NCBI GenBank assembly: GCA_028564675.1
Contig: JAOVVO010000054.1
Span: forward strand, 1-64,000
DNA from: Onchocerca lupi
Lineage: Eukaryota; Nematoda; Chromadorea; Rhabditida; Onchocercidae
Direction of reading: 5' to 3'
DNA: 64,000 nt
Positions 1-12,272 of the stretch are shown here, piece after piece; position 1 is the stretch's first letter; every line of letters starts with the position of its first letter. A program made the position numbers and the translations under genes. The notes under the pieces were generated by a model. It was given only the letters and a program-made list of their open reading frames with translations, was not told where the DNA came from and made no database searches.

Positions 1-894
1 TATATATATGTATTCCGTAAAGAGTCATATGTGTTTTGTGACGGAACTATATATTTTGATTTTTCGAAATAAGGTGTTTGATTATTTTTTTTTCAAATCG
101 CTGTTAATCCCAATTTTAGGAATAACTTTTATGAGAAAAATTATTTAATTTATATTGTAGAATAGAACGTTGATTATACCACGTAAGTATTATTGTATGA
201 TATATTCGCTGATAATGCTCATTTGTTGTAGACTTCTTATTTTCAGGCTATTTTTAAACATTGTTTGAAAGTTTCTTACCTTTTATCACTTTCTTTTGGG
301 CTTTCTTAATATTTCAAATAATCAAATCTATTATGAAATTTGCATGACTTTTTGTATAATTTTAATTTTAACAATATTATTACTTTCTTTATGATACTGC
401 TATGATTTTAAACGGTTTGAAGTTTGTTACACATATACCCGTTATAACAATAATTGTACCATACCATTAATAGCTATCAAAAAGTTTAAAGTTCTTATTA
501 TTTCACTGAAATGGATTTTCGTTACGGATTAGATTTGTATGGGTTAGAACGTTTTAATTTGTCTTCGCTGGTGAATTGTTGATGAAATTGAAGTTTTCTG
601 CTTAATTTCAATTCCTTCCATTCGTTTTATATTGATTTGCTCTTGTTTTTCCAAATTGACTTATAATTTCTGTACAGCGAGAATGTCACAGAAACTATTG
701 ATTGCTTTGTTGAATTTATCTTTGTACAATATAAGTATGAGATTCTGCAAACAATCTTATATGATCGATATTCATTTTTGTTATTGGGTTTAGAATTGTA
801 TGAGCTTGTGCACTTTTCTTGACTTTCTTATTTGAAGAACTTTGAGTGTTCGGTTTGTACATAGAGTAGAAATAGAGTTTCGGAAATGGAAACT

Positions 895-912
895 TATATA
901 TATATATATATA
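895..912. repeat. (TA)n microsatellite
   Basis: Uninterrupted TA dinucleotide tract of about 18 bases upstream of BMS1. It is self-complementary and could pair with the similar tract at 956-974. Confidence 0.9.
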
Positions 913-955
913 GCGATGAAGGAACAGCAGAAATTTTCTTCATCTGTACTCCAAT

Positions 956-974
956 ATATATATATATATATATA
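956..974. repeat. (TA)n microsatellite
   Basis: Second TA dinucleotide tract, about 19 bases, 43 bases after the first one. Confidence 0.9.
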
Positions 975-1108
975 AATACGTACATATATACGAACTCTCC
1001 ATTTTCAAAACTCTCTGTTTCTACCATATGTAAGTTGAAATTTTATATTCTTATAAAGTAGAAAATGCATTAGTTTTCGCGTTATCAAAAAAATTTATGA
1101 CGTTCCTC

Positions 1109-1114
<6 letters not shown>

Positions 1115-1144
<30 letters not shown>
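1115..1144. repeat. (TA)n microsatellite
   Basis: Third and longest TA dinucleotide tract in the upstream region, about 30 bases. Confidence 0.9.
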
Positions 1145-1148
<4 letters not shown>

Positions 1149-1788
1149 AATATGAATCTTCGAAAATAATTACTTCGTTTCATGTATCTCATTTTTCAAA
1201 ATTTGTTAATTTTTCGACTTCTGGAGATTTAATAATAATTGAGAAATTTTTTAGATTTTGTTGAGTATGAACTGATTCTATTTTCAGATTTCCTTGTCCA
1301 TTTTCTACATAATGCTGTCTCATTCTTTTACAACTAAGGATTTTCAAGATTTGAGAAGCTACTTTCAAGTTGTAAATAAACGCTTTTTTTTTTCATTATT
1401 CCTATATTTTCGTATATGATAAACTTTTCGACTTGCAGGAGTATTGTTTTGGGAATGCGATGTTTGGATGCAAAGTTGATTATATCTTTCATTTATATTT
1501 CATTTGTTTGTCAGGTGGATTAGGATGCATTGCTGTATGTATGTAAAACCAACGAAAGGATGTCCAATTATGTTCATGGCTATTGCTCTTGAAATAGGTT
1601 TCGAGGTGGTGAGCAGGAATTGATCGAATTTCCACTCTTTAAAACATAGCGCCATATTCTAGCTGATCTTGATAATTGCTTCCTTTGTGATTAGTACTCA
1701 CATATTTCTTGTCGCTTCGTTTGCTGTAAACTGCAGCAAGAGTTAAAGGATTTATTTTGTTCAGATTGAGTAAGATATTTTTAATAAA

Positions 1789-1800
1789 TTCTGTTTCCAG
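1789..1800 (+). promoter_or_regulatory. Probable spliced-leader acceptor of BMS1
   Basis: A pyrimidine-rich 3' splice site (TTCTGTTTCCAG) ends 20 bases before the BMS1 start codon, with no matching coding donor upstream. This is the usual arrangement for SL trans-splicing in nematodes. A non-coding 5' exon is the alternative. Confidence 0.5.
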
Positions 1801-1820
1801 TTTGTTTCGGTAACAAAGCA

Positions 1821-4800
1821 ATGGCGGCAAATGAAAATATTGGCAAATCGGATCACAAAATTCATCGGGGTAGTCTGTTTATTTAATAAGATTCTGCATG
1901 GAGGTGTTATTTATTTTATAGTTTAATCATGTATAAATAGATTTTGTGTTTGCAAATATGCTGAGAATTTTTTTGATTATGAAATCGTTTTTCAATAATA
2001 CAAAGTAAGTTCGACACAATTCTCATGATTGTTTGTTAAAATGACAAAAAATTCACCTTTTGGTGTTGTAATTCCACATTTTCATATGTCAAAAAATTTC
2101 TTGTTATTCATGTCAGAGAGTTGCTGCACATCGTATAAATCAAACAGCTTTTCTAGTGCATGAAATGTTTTGCATATTTTAATATATTGCAACATCATTA
2201 CCGTTTCATTTGTGTATGTGCTATCTAATGACATGCAGGAGGATATCATGGATGTCTTGTACACCTTAATAAATTTAGGAAAGTATCTTTATGAAAGTAG
2301 TACTTTGGTTCTGATTTTTTCCAGTAAGTATTTTCAAGACTAATGACAGGAACTATTTAGTACATAAAGTTGGTGGCAAAGCCAAGAAGAAAGCTGTTAA
2401 AAAAGGAAATGGCGTTAATGCAAAGGCTTTCACATTTCAATCTGCTGTTAAAGCAAGTCGTGCCATTCGCAGGTATTTTTATTGCTGTTACGGAGATTTT
2501 CTCAGTTTGTAAATTATTTTCAGTCTATCAAATATTTATATGAAAAGATAGAATTGATCTTGTAAATTTGATTTAGTCTACAATTCTAAATCTCGTTTTT
2601 CGAAAAAAATTTGTTATTGGTATTTTTCAGGGCAGCAGATAAGGATGAGAAGAAGAAGCACATACCGATAGTTGATCGCACTCCTGTTGAGCCACCTCCA
2701 GTCATTGTCGCTATTGTTGGTCCTTCAAAAGTAAGCTTAATTCAGAATTGTTAGTTTAAGAATTTTAGATTAATTAACCTAATTTAAAATTTGTTGTTCA
2801 TGCAATCACTATCATAAAGGTTAAGAATTAATGAGTGGATACATGGTTATGATAAAGAAAACATTCGATTGCCGTGAATTAAAACTGTTCATTTTAGATT
2901 TCTTTTTAAATTATGTGTAATCTGAATGAATAATCAAGTTGATTCTGCTGTTATGTTCTTTAAGGTTGGAAAAAGTACGTTGTTACGATGTCTAGTAAAG
3001 CATTATGTGCGTCATACTTTAACTGAAATACGTGGACCAATCACAATTGTTACTGGCAAAACTCGACGAGTGACATTCGTTGAAGTTAATAATGATTTAA
3101 ATTCCATGATCGATATTGCGAAAGTCGCTGATTTGGTAATTTTTTTCTTTTATATACACTATATGTCATAATTGCGAAATATGAATTTCATAAATTAAAT
3201 TGATGGCAATTCTCTCGGAATTTTCGATATTTAGTAATAATGCCTTGCCAAATATAGCTTTTAAAGCCCAAATATTCTACGATCATTTCATTGATTTAAG
3301 GCTTTCTCCTTTCAAGTAGCTAAATTGTTTAGGCTCTAACTGAAGTGTATTTCTTGGCTTGTTTCAAGCTTTTAGAATCTATATTATCATATTCAGAATA
3401 TCGAAGTGTTATTGTTCTTGCATTTCAGTGAAATGATATTTCACTACAAAATAAAATTTGGCAGGGAATCTTGTATTTCTTTCCATGATATACTAAATGC
3501 GTTATGTTTAGATATCGGTTTTTTATTCGTAATTTTCATTAAATAATTTTAGGTTTTATTGATGGTGGATGCTTCTTATGGTTTTGAGATGGAAACATTC
3601 GAATTTCTAAATATATGTCAGGTGCATGGAATGCCTCGAATCATGGGTGTTCTTAGCCATCTCGATATTATTAAGAAGAAGGAGAAGTTGAAACATACGA
3701 AAAAATTGTTGAAGCATCGTTTTTGGACAGAAGTTTATCAAGTTATTATTTTAAAAGGCGTTTTATTCCTTAGAACTTTGATCTGAACATCTCATTGTTG
3801 TGTACAAACCTTTAAAGTAGATAATGTTAAATAAGTGATGCACATTTCGAAAATCCATCATACTGCAGAGAACTTTTCTATTCATAAGTAACCTGAGACT
3901 AAGTGATAGAAAAAAATAATGAAAAGCGAAAACTAACCATGAATGGCAGAAGTTGGATAGCAAAAGACACTCGAAGATATGAATCTAAATATATGTTTTC
4001 TAAGATATATTTATTTATAAAATATATATTTGAAAAAAAGTATTTATACAATTAGGAAATATATAATTCCTTTCAGTATTCATTTGATCTCTTATACCTA
4101 ATGGCTGAAATTATGTAAAAGTTATTTTACATTTTCCTTCAATGTTTGCTACGCATTCTTATTTTAGAGTTCAGAGTTTGATCTGTTATATTTGCAGGGT
4201 GCAAAACTATTTTACTTATCTGGAATGATTAACGAGCAATATCTAAAAAATGAAGTTCGAAATCTTGCACGTTTCATATCTGTCACGAAGTTTCGTCCTT
4301 TGTTATGGAGAACCAGTCATCCATATGTTTATTGTGATCGTTATGAAGATTTAACCGATCCGGAGGTATGCTGCATAAATGAAAGGATAATATCTTTTCA
4401 TTATTCATTATGTAATAGACTTGAAACATTAAATTCATGGATTTTGAAATTTTCGTTGTTAACGAATTCTGAATTTTCGCAAAATTTGTGTTAGATTTCG
4501 ACAAAAATTATTAAGAAATAATTTATTTCCATTGCTGTAAAATTCACATATGCTAATTAAGCGTACTGTTTATTTTGAGATACGATTGTATTGATAGAAT
4601 TGCAGAAATTGTTCCAGTTCAAGAATTATGACGAATGTGTAAACCTGATTAATGTTTACTAGTTTTAAAATTAACAATTCTAATCATTTAAAGCTACTTC
4701 GCGAAAAACCATTGGTGAACCGAACGATTTCGTTATATGGTTGGGTGCGTGGAACGTTTCTCAAAAATCATGCTACTGTGCATATCCCTGGAATGGGCGA

Positions 4801-7800
4801 TTTAGTGATCAAAGATGTATGTTGAGACTTTCTTGTAATTTAACTTGAAATTTATAAAATTTCATTTTTTGTGGACACTTGCTAAATTCCTAAAAGATAG
4901 TCAGTAACCATAAATTATAACTAAACATTCTAATTACTTACAGATAATGGCTTTACCGGACCCGTGTCCATTGCCATCAAAAGAAAAACTGAAGCGTTCA
5001 CTGAATGAAAAGGAACGTGTTATTTATGCTCCATTTTCTGGTCTTGGTGGTATCGTTTACGATAAAGTATTTTTTTTTTGAATTTTTTCCTTTTCATATT
5101 AGCTGAAAAGAATGGGTAGTAACTCTCGCTGAAAAAAATGGGTAGTAACATTTACTGAAACTCTCGCTAATGGCTTCGAAGCTGATAGAATTCTTGAGCT
5201 GCAATACTTGATTTTTGAAACGAATTTTTTTTTTTTTTTTTTTTTTGAGTCTTTCCGGATATTTTATGTAAAAAATTTTTTAACAACTTTTGTTCTTAAA
5301 AAACTTTTTGCTTCAGGATGCTATTTATATTGAAACAGGTGGCTCACATTCGTATAAGAAAGCTCGGCACGAACTTGTTGAAGTTTTGGAAAATGTTAAA
5401 GAGGGTATCGATAATAAAATGCATAAAACAGCATTGAAAGTGGTTACAAATTCTCAAGTCGCTATAGCTCATAGTGAGAGTGAAAGCGAAACGGATGATG
5501 ATGGTGAGAGATTTTAGTCAATTTGTTTCAAGAAGCTTAAGTGATGATGTGATAAATTTTAATTTATTGGAGAATAGTTACGTCAGCCATAGACTTTTCA
5601 ATCAAATAGTTACTATTTTTAGATTGTAATATGAAGAATGAAGCGGAAAGTAGTGGCGAAGAATCGAATGATTTTGAGGATCTGGATGTTGAAAATAGTG
5701 TATCTCAGGATGGAAATGAGGGAAAAGATATTGAAAAAAAGAGCTGGTCTGAACTTTGTGCACGCGCAAAATTATTGTACAATGAGAAAAAATCGAATAG
5801 ACTTAATTGGGCTAAAATCGTTTATTCTGATTCTGGTTAGTTTTTCCTCCTCAGTGATAAATACATAATATCTGAAATTAATATTCCCTTTAGTTTCGTT
5901 CTCCCCATTGATACAAATGTGAGGTCATTGCTCGCGTAGGACTGCGATTGAAACTGAACTTCAATAATATAATATTAAATTACTTTGCAATAATCTTCCA
6001 TAGAACAGTTAGTTTAGAATTCGAATAAAGTTCCATTTATTGAGTGAAAGATAAATATTATGATAATATGGCAGTATAATCATTTTTATTATTAGACCTG
6101 CCTGAAAAGAATAAAGAGGAACAAGATGAAGTACTTGGTGGCCTTTTCAAAGTTCAAACTCGAACTGAAAAAACCATTGACGATCTGGTTAGTTTTGTGA
6201 AGTTCTGTTTCAAGTGACTGGAATGGCTTTTCATGCTCGAATCTAATCGCATGCATGAACATAAAAGATGTCTTATTGATTATTACTGACATTTTTTTTA
6301 CAGGAGGATGGCCTTCTATATTGTAAACCGTTAACAATTACATCCCAACAAATTTTAAAACAGAGAGATTGGAATGATTTGGAGGTTTGTTCATAATATC
6401 AGATGTTTCATTCAATAGAAATGATTCTGGTTCTGCAATATCCTACTAATAAGTGAATAAGTTCACTCAAAAAAATTATGTTTTTATTCTTTTTGTGATT
6501 ACATTGAGTTTGATTTTTATTTAGGTTCGTGCATCAATTGCAGACTGCTTCGTTACGGGAAACTGGAATCCTGATGAAGATGCTACTCTGCAATTAGAAG
6601 ATGGTAATTTCTAAAGTAGAATTGTAGAAATAGGATGAAATAGATATGGATATGCTACTATTCCGGGAAACCATTATTTTTCGATATTAGAACGATTCCT
6701 TTGAGTTTTATTTCATTTTTTGATTTGTTGGGTTCATCACTTCGTAATAATTTGTTTGTTTTTTTTTTTCTTTCAGAAGAGCATATTTATGGTGAAAAGG
6801 GAAATCCTAGCATAAGCGATGAAAGTGACGATACTTCTAGCGAAGGGAAGTGTTGTTTTTTTTTCTTTCTTATCAGGGATTGTTTAAATTTTCTAATTCG
6901 ACTTTTTTTTTTATTACAGCTGATGGAGACAAAATTGAGCATAGTGATAAAATTGAAGAAAAAACAGATCCTGCTACAGCGAGAAATGAAGAAGAGGCAG
7001 CTAAAAGAAGAAAAATATTCAAAGAAAAATTGAAAAATCGTTTCAATGCTGAATATGATGAGACCAATAAACATTATGTACAGCTGAAAGGAGAACTTGA
7101 AGAGCAGTCGAAGGTGTATTATATTTTTTGCTTTTAGTATTCACTATGTATTATCTCTGAATTTATTTTTTTTTAAAATCAACATAAACTTTTCACGGCT
7201 ATGTATAGTCTTAATTAAGAAACTAAAAAAAATTGTTTTGTCACTGTAAAGTCTAATCAAATTTTGGGATCAGTATCATATAAAGATTGGGGCTACTGAT
7301 CTTTTTCAGCTTAATAAGTCAGTCTTCGAAGAGCTAGATGAATCGATTCGGCAACAGTTAGAGGGTTTTCGACCAGGTTTATATGTTCGTATAGAATTCG
7401 AAGATGTGCCTGTGGAATTTGTACAGCATTTCGATCCGACTAGACCATGCATTATAGGTGGTCTTCTGACCGGTGAACAGAACATTGGTTCTGTACAGGT
7501 AGATTTTTTGTCCATTTGTTTTTGTCAAGAATGTTATTCATAGATAGTGTTATGTTTTTATATATCACTGAATTCTCATTAATTACAAATCTTGATATTG
7601 ATATTGAAGTTTTTAATTCCAGGTGCGGTTGAAAAAACATCGATGGTATGATCGATTATTGAAATCACGAGATCCGCTGATTATATCATGTGGTTGGAGG
7701 CGATTTCAAACTGTTGTTAGTCATTTTCTTTCTTTCTTTGTCAATGTACTTAAAATATGATATAACTAGCAAATGATGTCTCTGAATGATTGTATTACTT

Positions 7801-9940
7801 CAAAGCTGGTTATGTTTCTTAACATTAGGATCTTACACTGTTTTCTAATGATCTCAATAATCAAATAATTATGAGATTCCAGGTTATATATTCGATACAA
7901 GATCATAATATGAGACAGCGTTTCTTGAAATATACACCGGAGCATATGTTCTGTCAAGCCGTTTTCTGGGGACCAATAACAGCGCAGAATACAGGATTCC
8001 TTGCAGTACAATCGCTAAGTAGAGATATGGTTCGTAAATGATGATATATGTTGAAATGAACTGAAATAAATTTATATGCTAAAGAAGTTTTAATACATGT
8101 TAAAGAAATTTTAATTAATGATCCACATGCAATTATATCTTAGATGAAGAATTTATTTAAATTGCGAAAAATTTAACAGAAACCATGCAGTGAATATTTG
8201 CGGTAATACCCACTTCATCTTTTTGCAGAAAGGTTTTAGAATTGCTGCAACAGGTGTTGTATTAAATCTGGATAAAGCTTTCCAAGTTGTGAAGAAATTA
8301 AAGCTTATTGGCCATCCTTACCGAATATTCAAAAAATCGACTTTCATCAAGGTTTCTCAGTGCCTTTTTGCATGAATATATGCGTTTATTTGCTGTCTTT
8401 GTTACTGTGTTTGTTATGCATTAAATGCAACTTCTAGCAATTAAATTTTCTTGAATTATATTGTTTTTGCAAATATAAATAACTGTATATTTTTATATAA
8501 AAGAATGCGAATGTTCAACACTGTCTTTTTAGGGAATGTTCAATACTGTCTTAGAAGTAGCAAAATTTGAAGGTGGTATTATACGCACAGTTAGTGGTAT
8601 TCGTGGTCAAATCAAAAAAGCATTACATGAACCTGCAGGTGCGTTTCGGGCAACTTTTGAAGACAAAATTCTCATGAGCGATATCGTTTTTCTTCGTGCT
8701 TGGGTAAGTAAAAACTTTTTAATTTTTTCTTAAATCAGGTATTTATTTAATAATTACTGATAGAATTCAAACTGCTTTCGTTTTATATCTTATAAGTCAA
8801 AGATTTATATTTTACTACATGTCTTTATTTCAGGTATCTGTTCCTGTGCCTCATTTTTATACTTCTGTAACAAATCTTTTATTACAATATAACCAAGAAT
8901 GGGAAGGCATGCGAACTGTAGGTCGCTTACGTTTTGAAATGGATTTAAGACCGCCGCTGAAGATGGATTCATTCTACAAAGTAAGAACTTTAATTTAATT
9001 GCTAATTTGTGATCAAATTTTTGGGTTATTAATTCTGATTTTTTTACAGCCAGTTGAAAGACGACCGTTTGATCCTGCACCGTTGCTTGTTCCAAAAACA
9101 CTCCAGAAAGAATTACCATATCGATTAAAACCAAAAGTTGCGAAAGAAATTAAGAAGAAGGGTGACAAGCTTATAAAAAAGCATAATGTAGTTATACTAG
9201 AACCACATGAAAGCAAGGTGAATTCTTATTTCCTGCACTGATTTTTATATTACCCTAAACAGATTCGAAATAATTATGAAGTAGTGATCTATAATAAAAT
9301 TTTAGATCAATCGATTCATTGAAATATTAGATACGGTGCATGCAGAAAAAGTGAAGAAGGAGAGAACAACAATGGAAGAACGTGTCAAAAAACATCACGT
9401 GGTAAATTCTTTTATCTAGTAGAAGACTTCCATGCAGATTTGTAGAATTTCCTTAATTATAGAATTTATCGAAAGTTTCATGATTACATAAATTATGACT
9501 GGGCTTTTTTGATGGCCTTATTTCTGTCAAGATAAAATTTCTTTTATTGGTAAGCTCGGCGTTTATATTAAGATTAGTTGCATTAAAAAAACAGCGATGT
9601 ACAGCTGTTATTGCCTCCTTTATTATAACACTTCCAGTTTTATTCTGTTTCAGTTCTTTCCGTTCTGTCATAGCCATGCTGTACTCAGAAGTAAGGTCAT
9701 TTCTGAGCGTGCATTTTATGCATTTGTTTCAAATAATTTTGCCAAACAGTAATCGGGAAATTCATTCTTTTTTTCCTATTAATTTCTATTTATCTTATGT
9801 TTTTATAGGAAATGGCAGCGTTGGAGGCACAGCGAAAAACTGGAATAAAGAAAACTAAAAAAAAGATTTGTCGTACACTTTCCAAGCGAGAGCAGATGAA
9901 ATTGCGCAAAGCACTGGATTCAGTTAACAGTAGTAAATGA
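1821..9940 (+). CDS. BMS1: Ribosome biogenesis protein BMS1 (GTPase), 24 exons
   Basis: BMS1 is the nucleolar GTPase that works with Rcl1 in the SSU processome during 18S rRNA maturation and 40S assembly. The spliced model gives 1073 aa, close to other invertebrate BMS1 proteins and shorter than the human one. The N-terminus is basic and is followed by the family signature before the P-loop (residues ~73-79, DRTPVEP). The P-loop GPSKVGKST (84-92) is split by intron 3, and a G4-like SHLD lies in exon 5. An AARP2CN-type middle domain spans exons 6-8 (~210-345). Acidic spacers follow (exons 9-15). The C-terminal DUF663/BMS1-TSR1 domain (~660-960) includes RLKKHRW, GWRRFQT, FWGPIT and RTVSGIRGQIKKAL. 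A Lys/Arg-rich tail ends the protein. All 24 exon phases close to a single frame. A spliced-leader-like acceptor lies just upstream and AATAAA follows the stop. The weakest junction is exon 14/15. Confidence 0.96.
1821..9940 (+). other. BMS1: BMS1 exon map
   Basis: Coding exons: 1821-1869, 2361-2472, 2631-2730, 2965-3135, 3553-3741, 4198-4365, 4694-4816, 4944-5066, 5317-5503, 5623-5835, 6096-6187, 6304-6384, 6525-6603, 6777-6851, 6920-7113, 7310-7498, 7623-7715, 7883-8029, 8229-8351, 8533-8703, 8834-8980, 9050-9217, 9306-9401, 9809-9940. They sum to 3222 bases (1074 codons with the stop). The donor at 6852 was chosen by phase only. The stronger-looking GT two bases earlier would bring a stop codon into frame. 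Confidence 0.85.
5102..5149 (+). repeat. Short tandem duplication in BMS1 intron 8
   Basis: A 22-base unit (start GCTGAAAAGAATGG) occurs twice at a 26-base period (5102-5123 and 5128-5149), with one difference. Confidence 0.85.
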
Positions 9941-10046
9941 TCTTTTAGCAATTTCTGAATGCCGAAATTTCTTAAATATGCTTCTCCATTTTGATGTTTT
10001 GAGACAATTGTTGTTTTTTTGTTTTCTATCTAATTTTCGATTTAAC

Positions 10047-10052
10047 AATAAA
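10047..10052 (+). terminator. Polyadenylation signal of BMS1
   Basis: AATAAA 107 bases after the BMS1 stop codon, the first canonical hexamer after it. Confidence 0.6.
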
Positions 10053-10426
10053 TTTAATTGAAACATATAATGTGTTCACTTGTTTATTGTTAAACTTTTC
10101 GAAACACTATCTTTTGTAGAGTTTTTCAGAATAAAATTTGATGTGAGATTTATATACCTGCCTACTATCTATTCTCCTAGTTATTGAAGCGAATAATTGT
10201 TTTTATACGGCAGTTACTTAAATCGGGAACTTTTTTTTATTAAATTAGGGAACAAGAACTTTGTCCCTTAGGAATTTTATTAGTTTAAGAAGTCATAGTG
10301 ATTTACTTCCCTATGAAATTCATCGAAATAGAGAGTTTCGTGGTTGGACCCGAAATATTAAGGACTTCTGCTATGACTTTTTTTTTTTTGAGGGACAAAT
10401 GTTAGGAATATAGCGTAGAAATGTCT

Positions 10427-10437
10427 TTGTAATTCAG
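10427..10437 (+). promoter_or_regulatory. Probable spliced-leader acceptor of downstream gene
   Basis: A TTGTAATTCAG acceptor lies 22 bases before the start codon at 10459, with no coding exon to join it from upstream. Confidence 0.45.
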
Positions 10438-10458
10438 GAATCGTGTGGATGACTATAA

Positions 10459-12234
10459 ATGTTCGGTTTGGGACCATGGTGGTACAATTTTTCGCAGTTC
10501 CACCGCTCCGAATTGACAGTGGACAATTTGACATCAGTTCCATCTCCATACATTGAACTAACAATTTTTGGCACTTTCAAGGCGGCAGAATTTTTGTCGT
10601 TTATTGGTATATTTAACGTTTTTTTGAAATGAATAGATTTGAGAGATTCTGTCACTGTTTTTAAATTCGATGATCAGTGTTAAATGTTTTATATATTCCT
10701 GATCTTTCCGTCCTAGTTTTCTTGTTCAAATCCCATTATTTTTAATTTCATTTCTCTTAAGGAGGGCGATTCTTCTAGGTGGCTGTATAGTGCATCCAAT
10801 ATATCGGCTGTTTCTTTCAAGAAACTTAACTCCTGAAACAACTACCAACAATTCAGCTAAAATAATTAGAAACACATGTCGAAAACTGCAGGTAATATGA
10901 CTTCACACGAATTTAAAAACCTTTGTAGATAAGCAAGTGATATAATGAACTTTTGTTTTCAAGCACTGTAAAAGAATTGGATTCGTTCTTAATTGGTTTG
11001 TCTTTGACTTTGCTTAGATTTACTGGTCTTTTAGACAGAGTAACGAATTACAAAATCTGTAGTGACATAAGGCATCACCAGTTAATTCCTTCGCAGATAT
11101 TTCATTTCATCTACAGGGACGATTTCTTTTGGCAAGTTTTGTTGTTGGGCCATTGAGCACGCTAGCTTATGTCAGTTACTATTCGCTAGATAGAAAAGTT
11201 GCAAAGGAACTGTGCTATCAGATTAGATGCAGTGAGCAAATGATGGTTTGGGTAAATCATTTACTTATTTTCTTTTCATTTCCAATGAAACCAAAGTTAT
11301 TTTAATCTATTCCCATCAAAATAAACGCCTTTTCATCTGTAGAATATTTTAACGAGAACTTTTACAAAGTTTTTGATTTTTGCTGAATTCATTGAAGGTA
11401 TTTTCTTCGGCATGCATTTTTGCTGTTATAGTCACTTGCATAATTGTTTCCCAAAAAGTTTGAGCCATTTCGTGTGTTTTTGCAACAGTAACTTTTATTT
11501 CGTAATAATAACTTTTATCTATTCTGGGCTTTAATAGATAAAAGTTATTATTTCCGATAGTATAAGATAAATGTTTGTCGTCTATTATCTTTAAGCAAAA
11601 ATGGTGAAATAAAAGACGGCTTAGATTTGTTTTATTACTGTCTTTACACAAATTTCTTTGAATTTCAGGACCGCACTGCTATATCATTAGGATGTGTTGG
11701 ATGGTATTGGAAACGTTTTAAAGGAGCTGTTGACGGTATAAATCTGGCATCAGTTTACACTGCTTACTATTTCACGGTGCACATTTCGTTATTCAGTTTG
11801 CAATATATTGAAGGAACTGAATCTATTACATTGCCTCGAAAATTTCTTTGTCCTAGCATAATCTTAGTTATTAGAGGTTAAAGCCACATATTTCTGAAGA
11901 TTTTGAAATGTTGTTTTACTTTATTATGGAACACTGAAACAGTTTCATTTCTAAAAATTTCCAAGGTTTGGTTCTGAAGAACTTCTGCTTTCGCATCTAA
12001 TCTTTTATTTGCTTGACAATGCTTCCTTCACAATCAAGTGCTGCTAAATTCAACTTCTTTCAGGCGCAAAAACGATTAATAAACACACTAGAAACAGATA
12101 TTAAACGATGGCAACGCCCAAAAAGTATAGAAGAAGCTGAAACGAAAAAATTACTTCCGTTTTTAGTGCAAACAGCAGCAGAAGATAACAAATCATTTGA
12201 TCTGATGGCTTCATTGCCTATACGAACATCATGA
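10459..12234 (+). CDS. Predicted multi-pass membrane protein, 224 aa, five exons
   Basis: Exons 10459-10606, 10779-10891, 11117-11251, 11669-11776 and 12064-12234 splice in phase into one 224-aa frame. The product has hydrophobic stretches at roughly residues 40-62 (includes FLSFIGGCIVHPIYRLFL), 88-110 (RFLLASFVVGPLSTLAYVSYY) and 135-170. The last contains a Gly/Arg-patterned segment (GCVGWYWKRFKGAVDGINLA). A soluble charged C-terminus follows. I do not recognise the family with certainty. The small size, Gly-rich helices and a basic loop recall the Tim17-like fold of mitochondrial inner-membrane proteins (TIMMDC1, NDUFA11), but that is only a hypothesis. It lies 0.5 kb after BMS1 on the same strand and converges with the RhoGAP gene. 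The start codon is supported by the nearby acceptor and by an upstream stop. Confidence 0.75.
11504..11552 (+). repeat. Perfect 20-bp hairpin in intron 3
   Basis: Arms 11504-11523 and 11533-11552 are exact reverse complements, separated by a 9-base loop. The stem is AT-rich. It sits inside the 417-base intron 3 of the membrane-protein gene. Confidence 0.95.
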
Positions 12235-12266
12235 CTATGTAGCACTGTTCCATTTAAATGCTCCGA

Positions 12267-12272
12267 AATAAA
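12267..12272 (+). terminator. Polyadenylation signal of membrane-protein gene
   Basis: AATAAA 33 bases after the stop codon. Confidence 0.55.

Larger units (their letters stand above)
1..1780. other. AT-rich upstream region without a recognised gene
   Basis: I see no exon that joins to BMS1 and no other gene in this stretch. It holds three TA dinucleotide tracts and many short homopolymers. The promoter of the BMS1 transcription unit should lie here, but no core element can be pointed to with confidence. Open frames on the minus strand are built largely from the TA repeats (Tyr-Ile runs) and look accidental. Confidence 0.6.
9941..10437 (+). other. Intercistronic region between BMS1 and the membrane-protein gene
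   Basis: About 0.5 kb containing the BMS1 3' UTR and poly(A) signal, then AT-rich DNA ending in a splice acceptor just before the next start codon. No coding exon is evident. The spacing fits either a nematode operon, with the downstream cistron trans-spliced, or two separate promoters. Confidence 0.5.
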
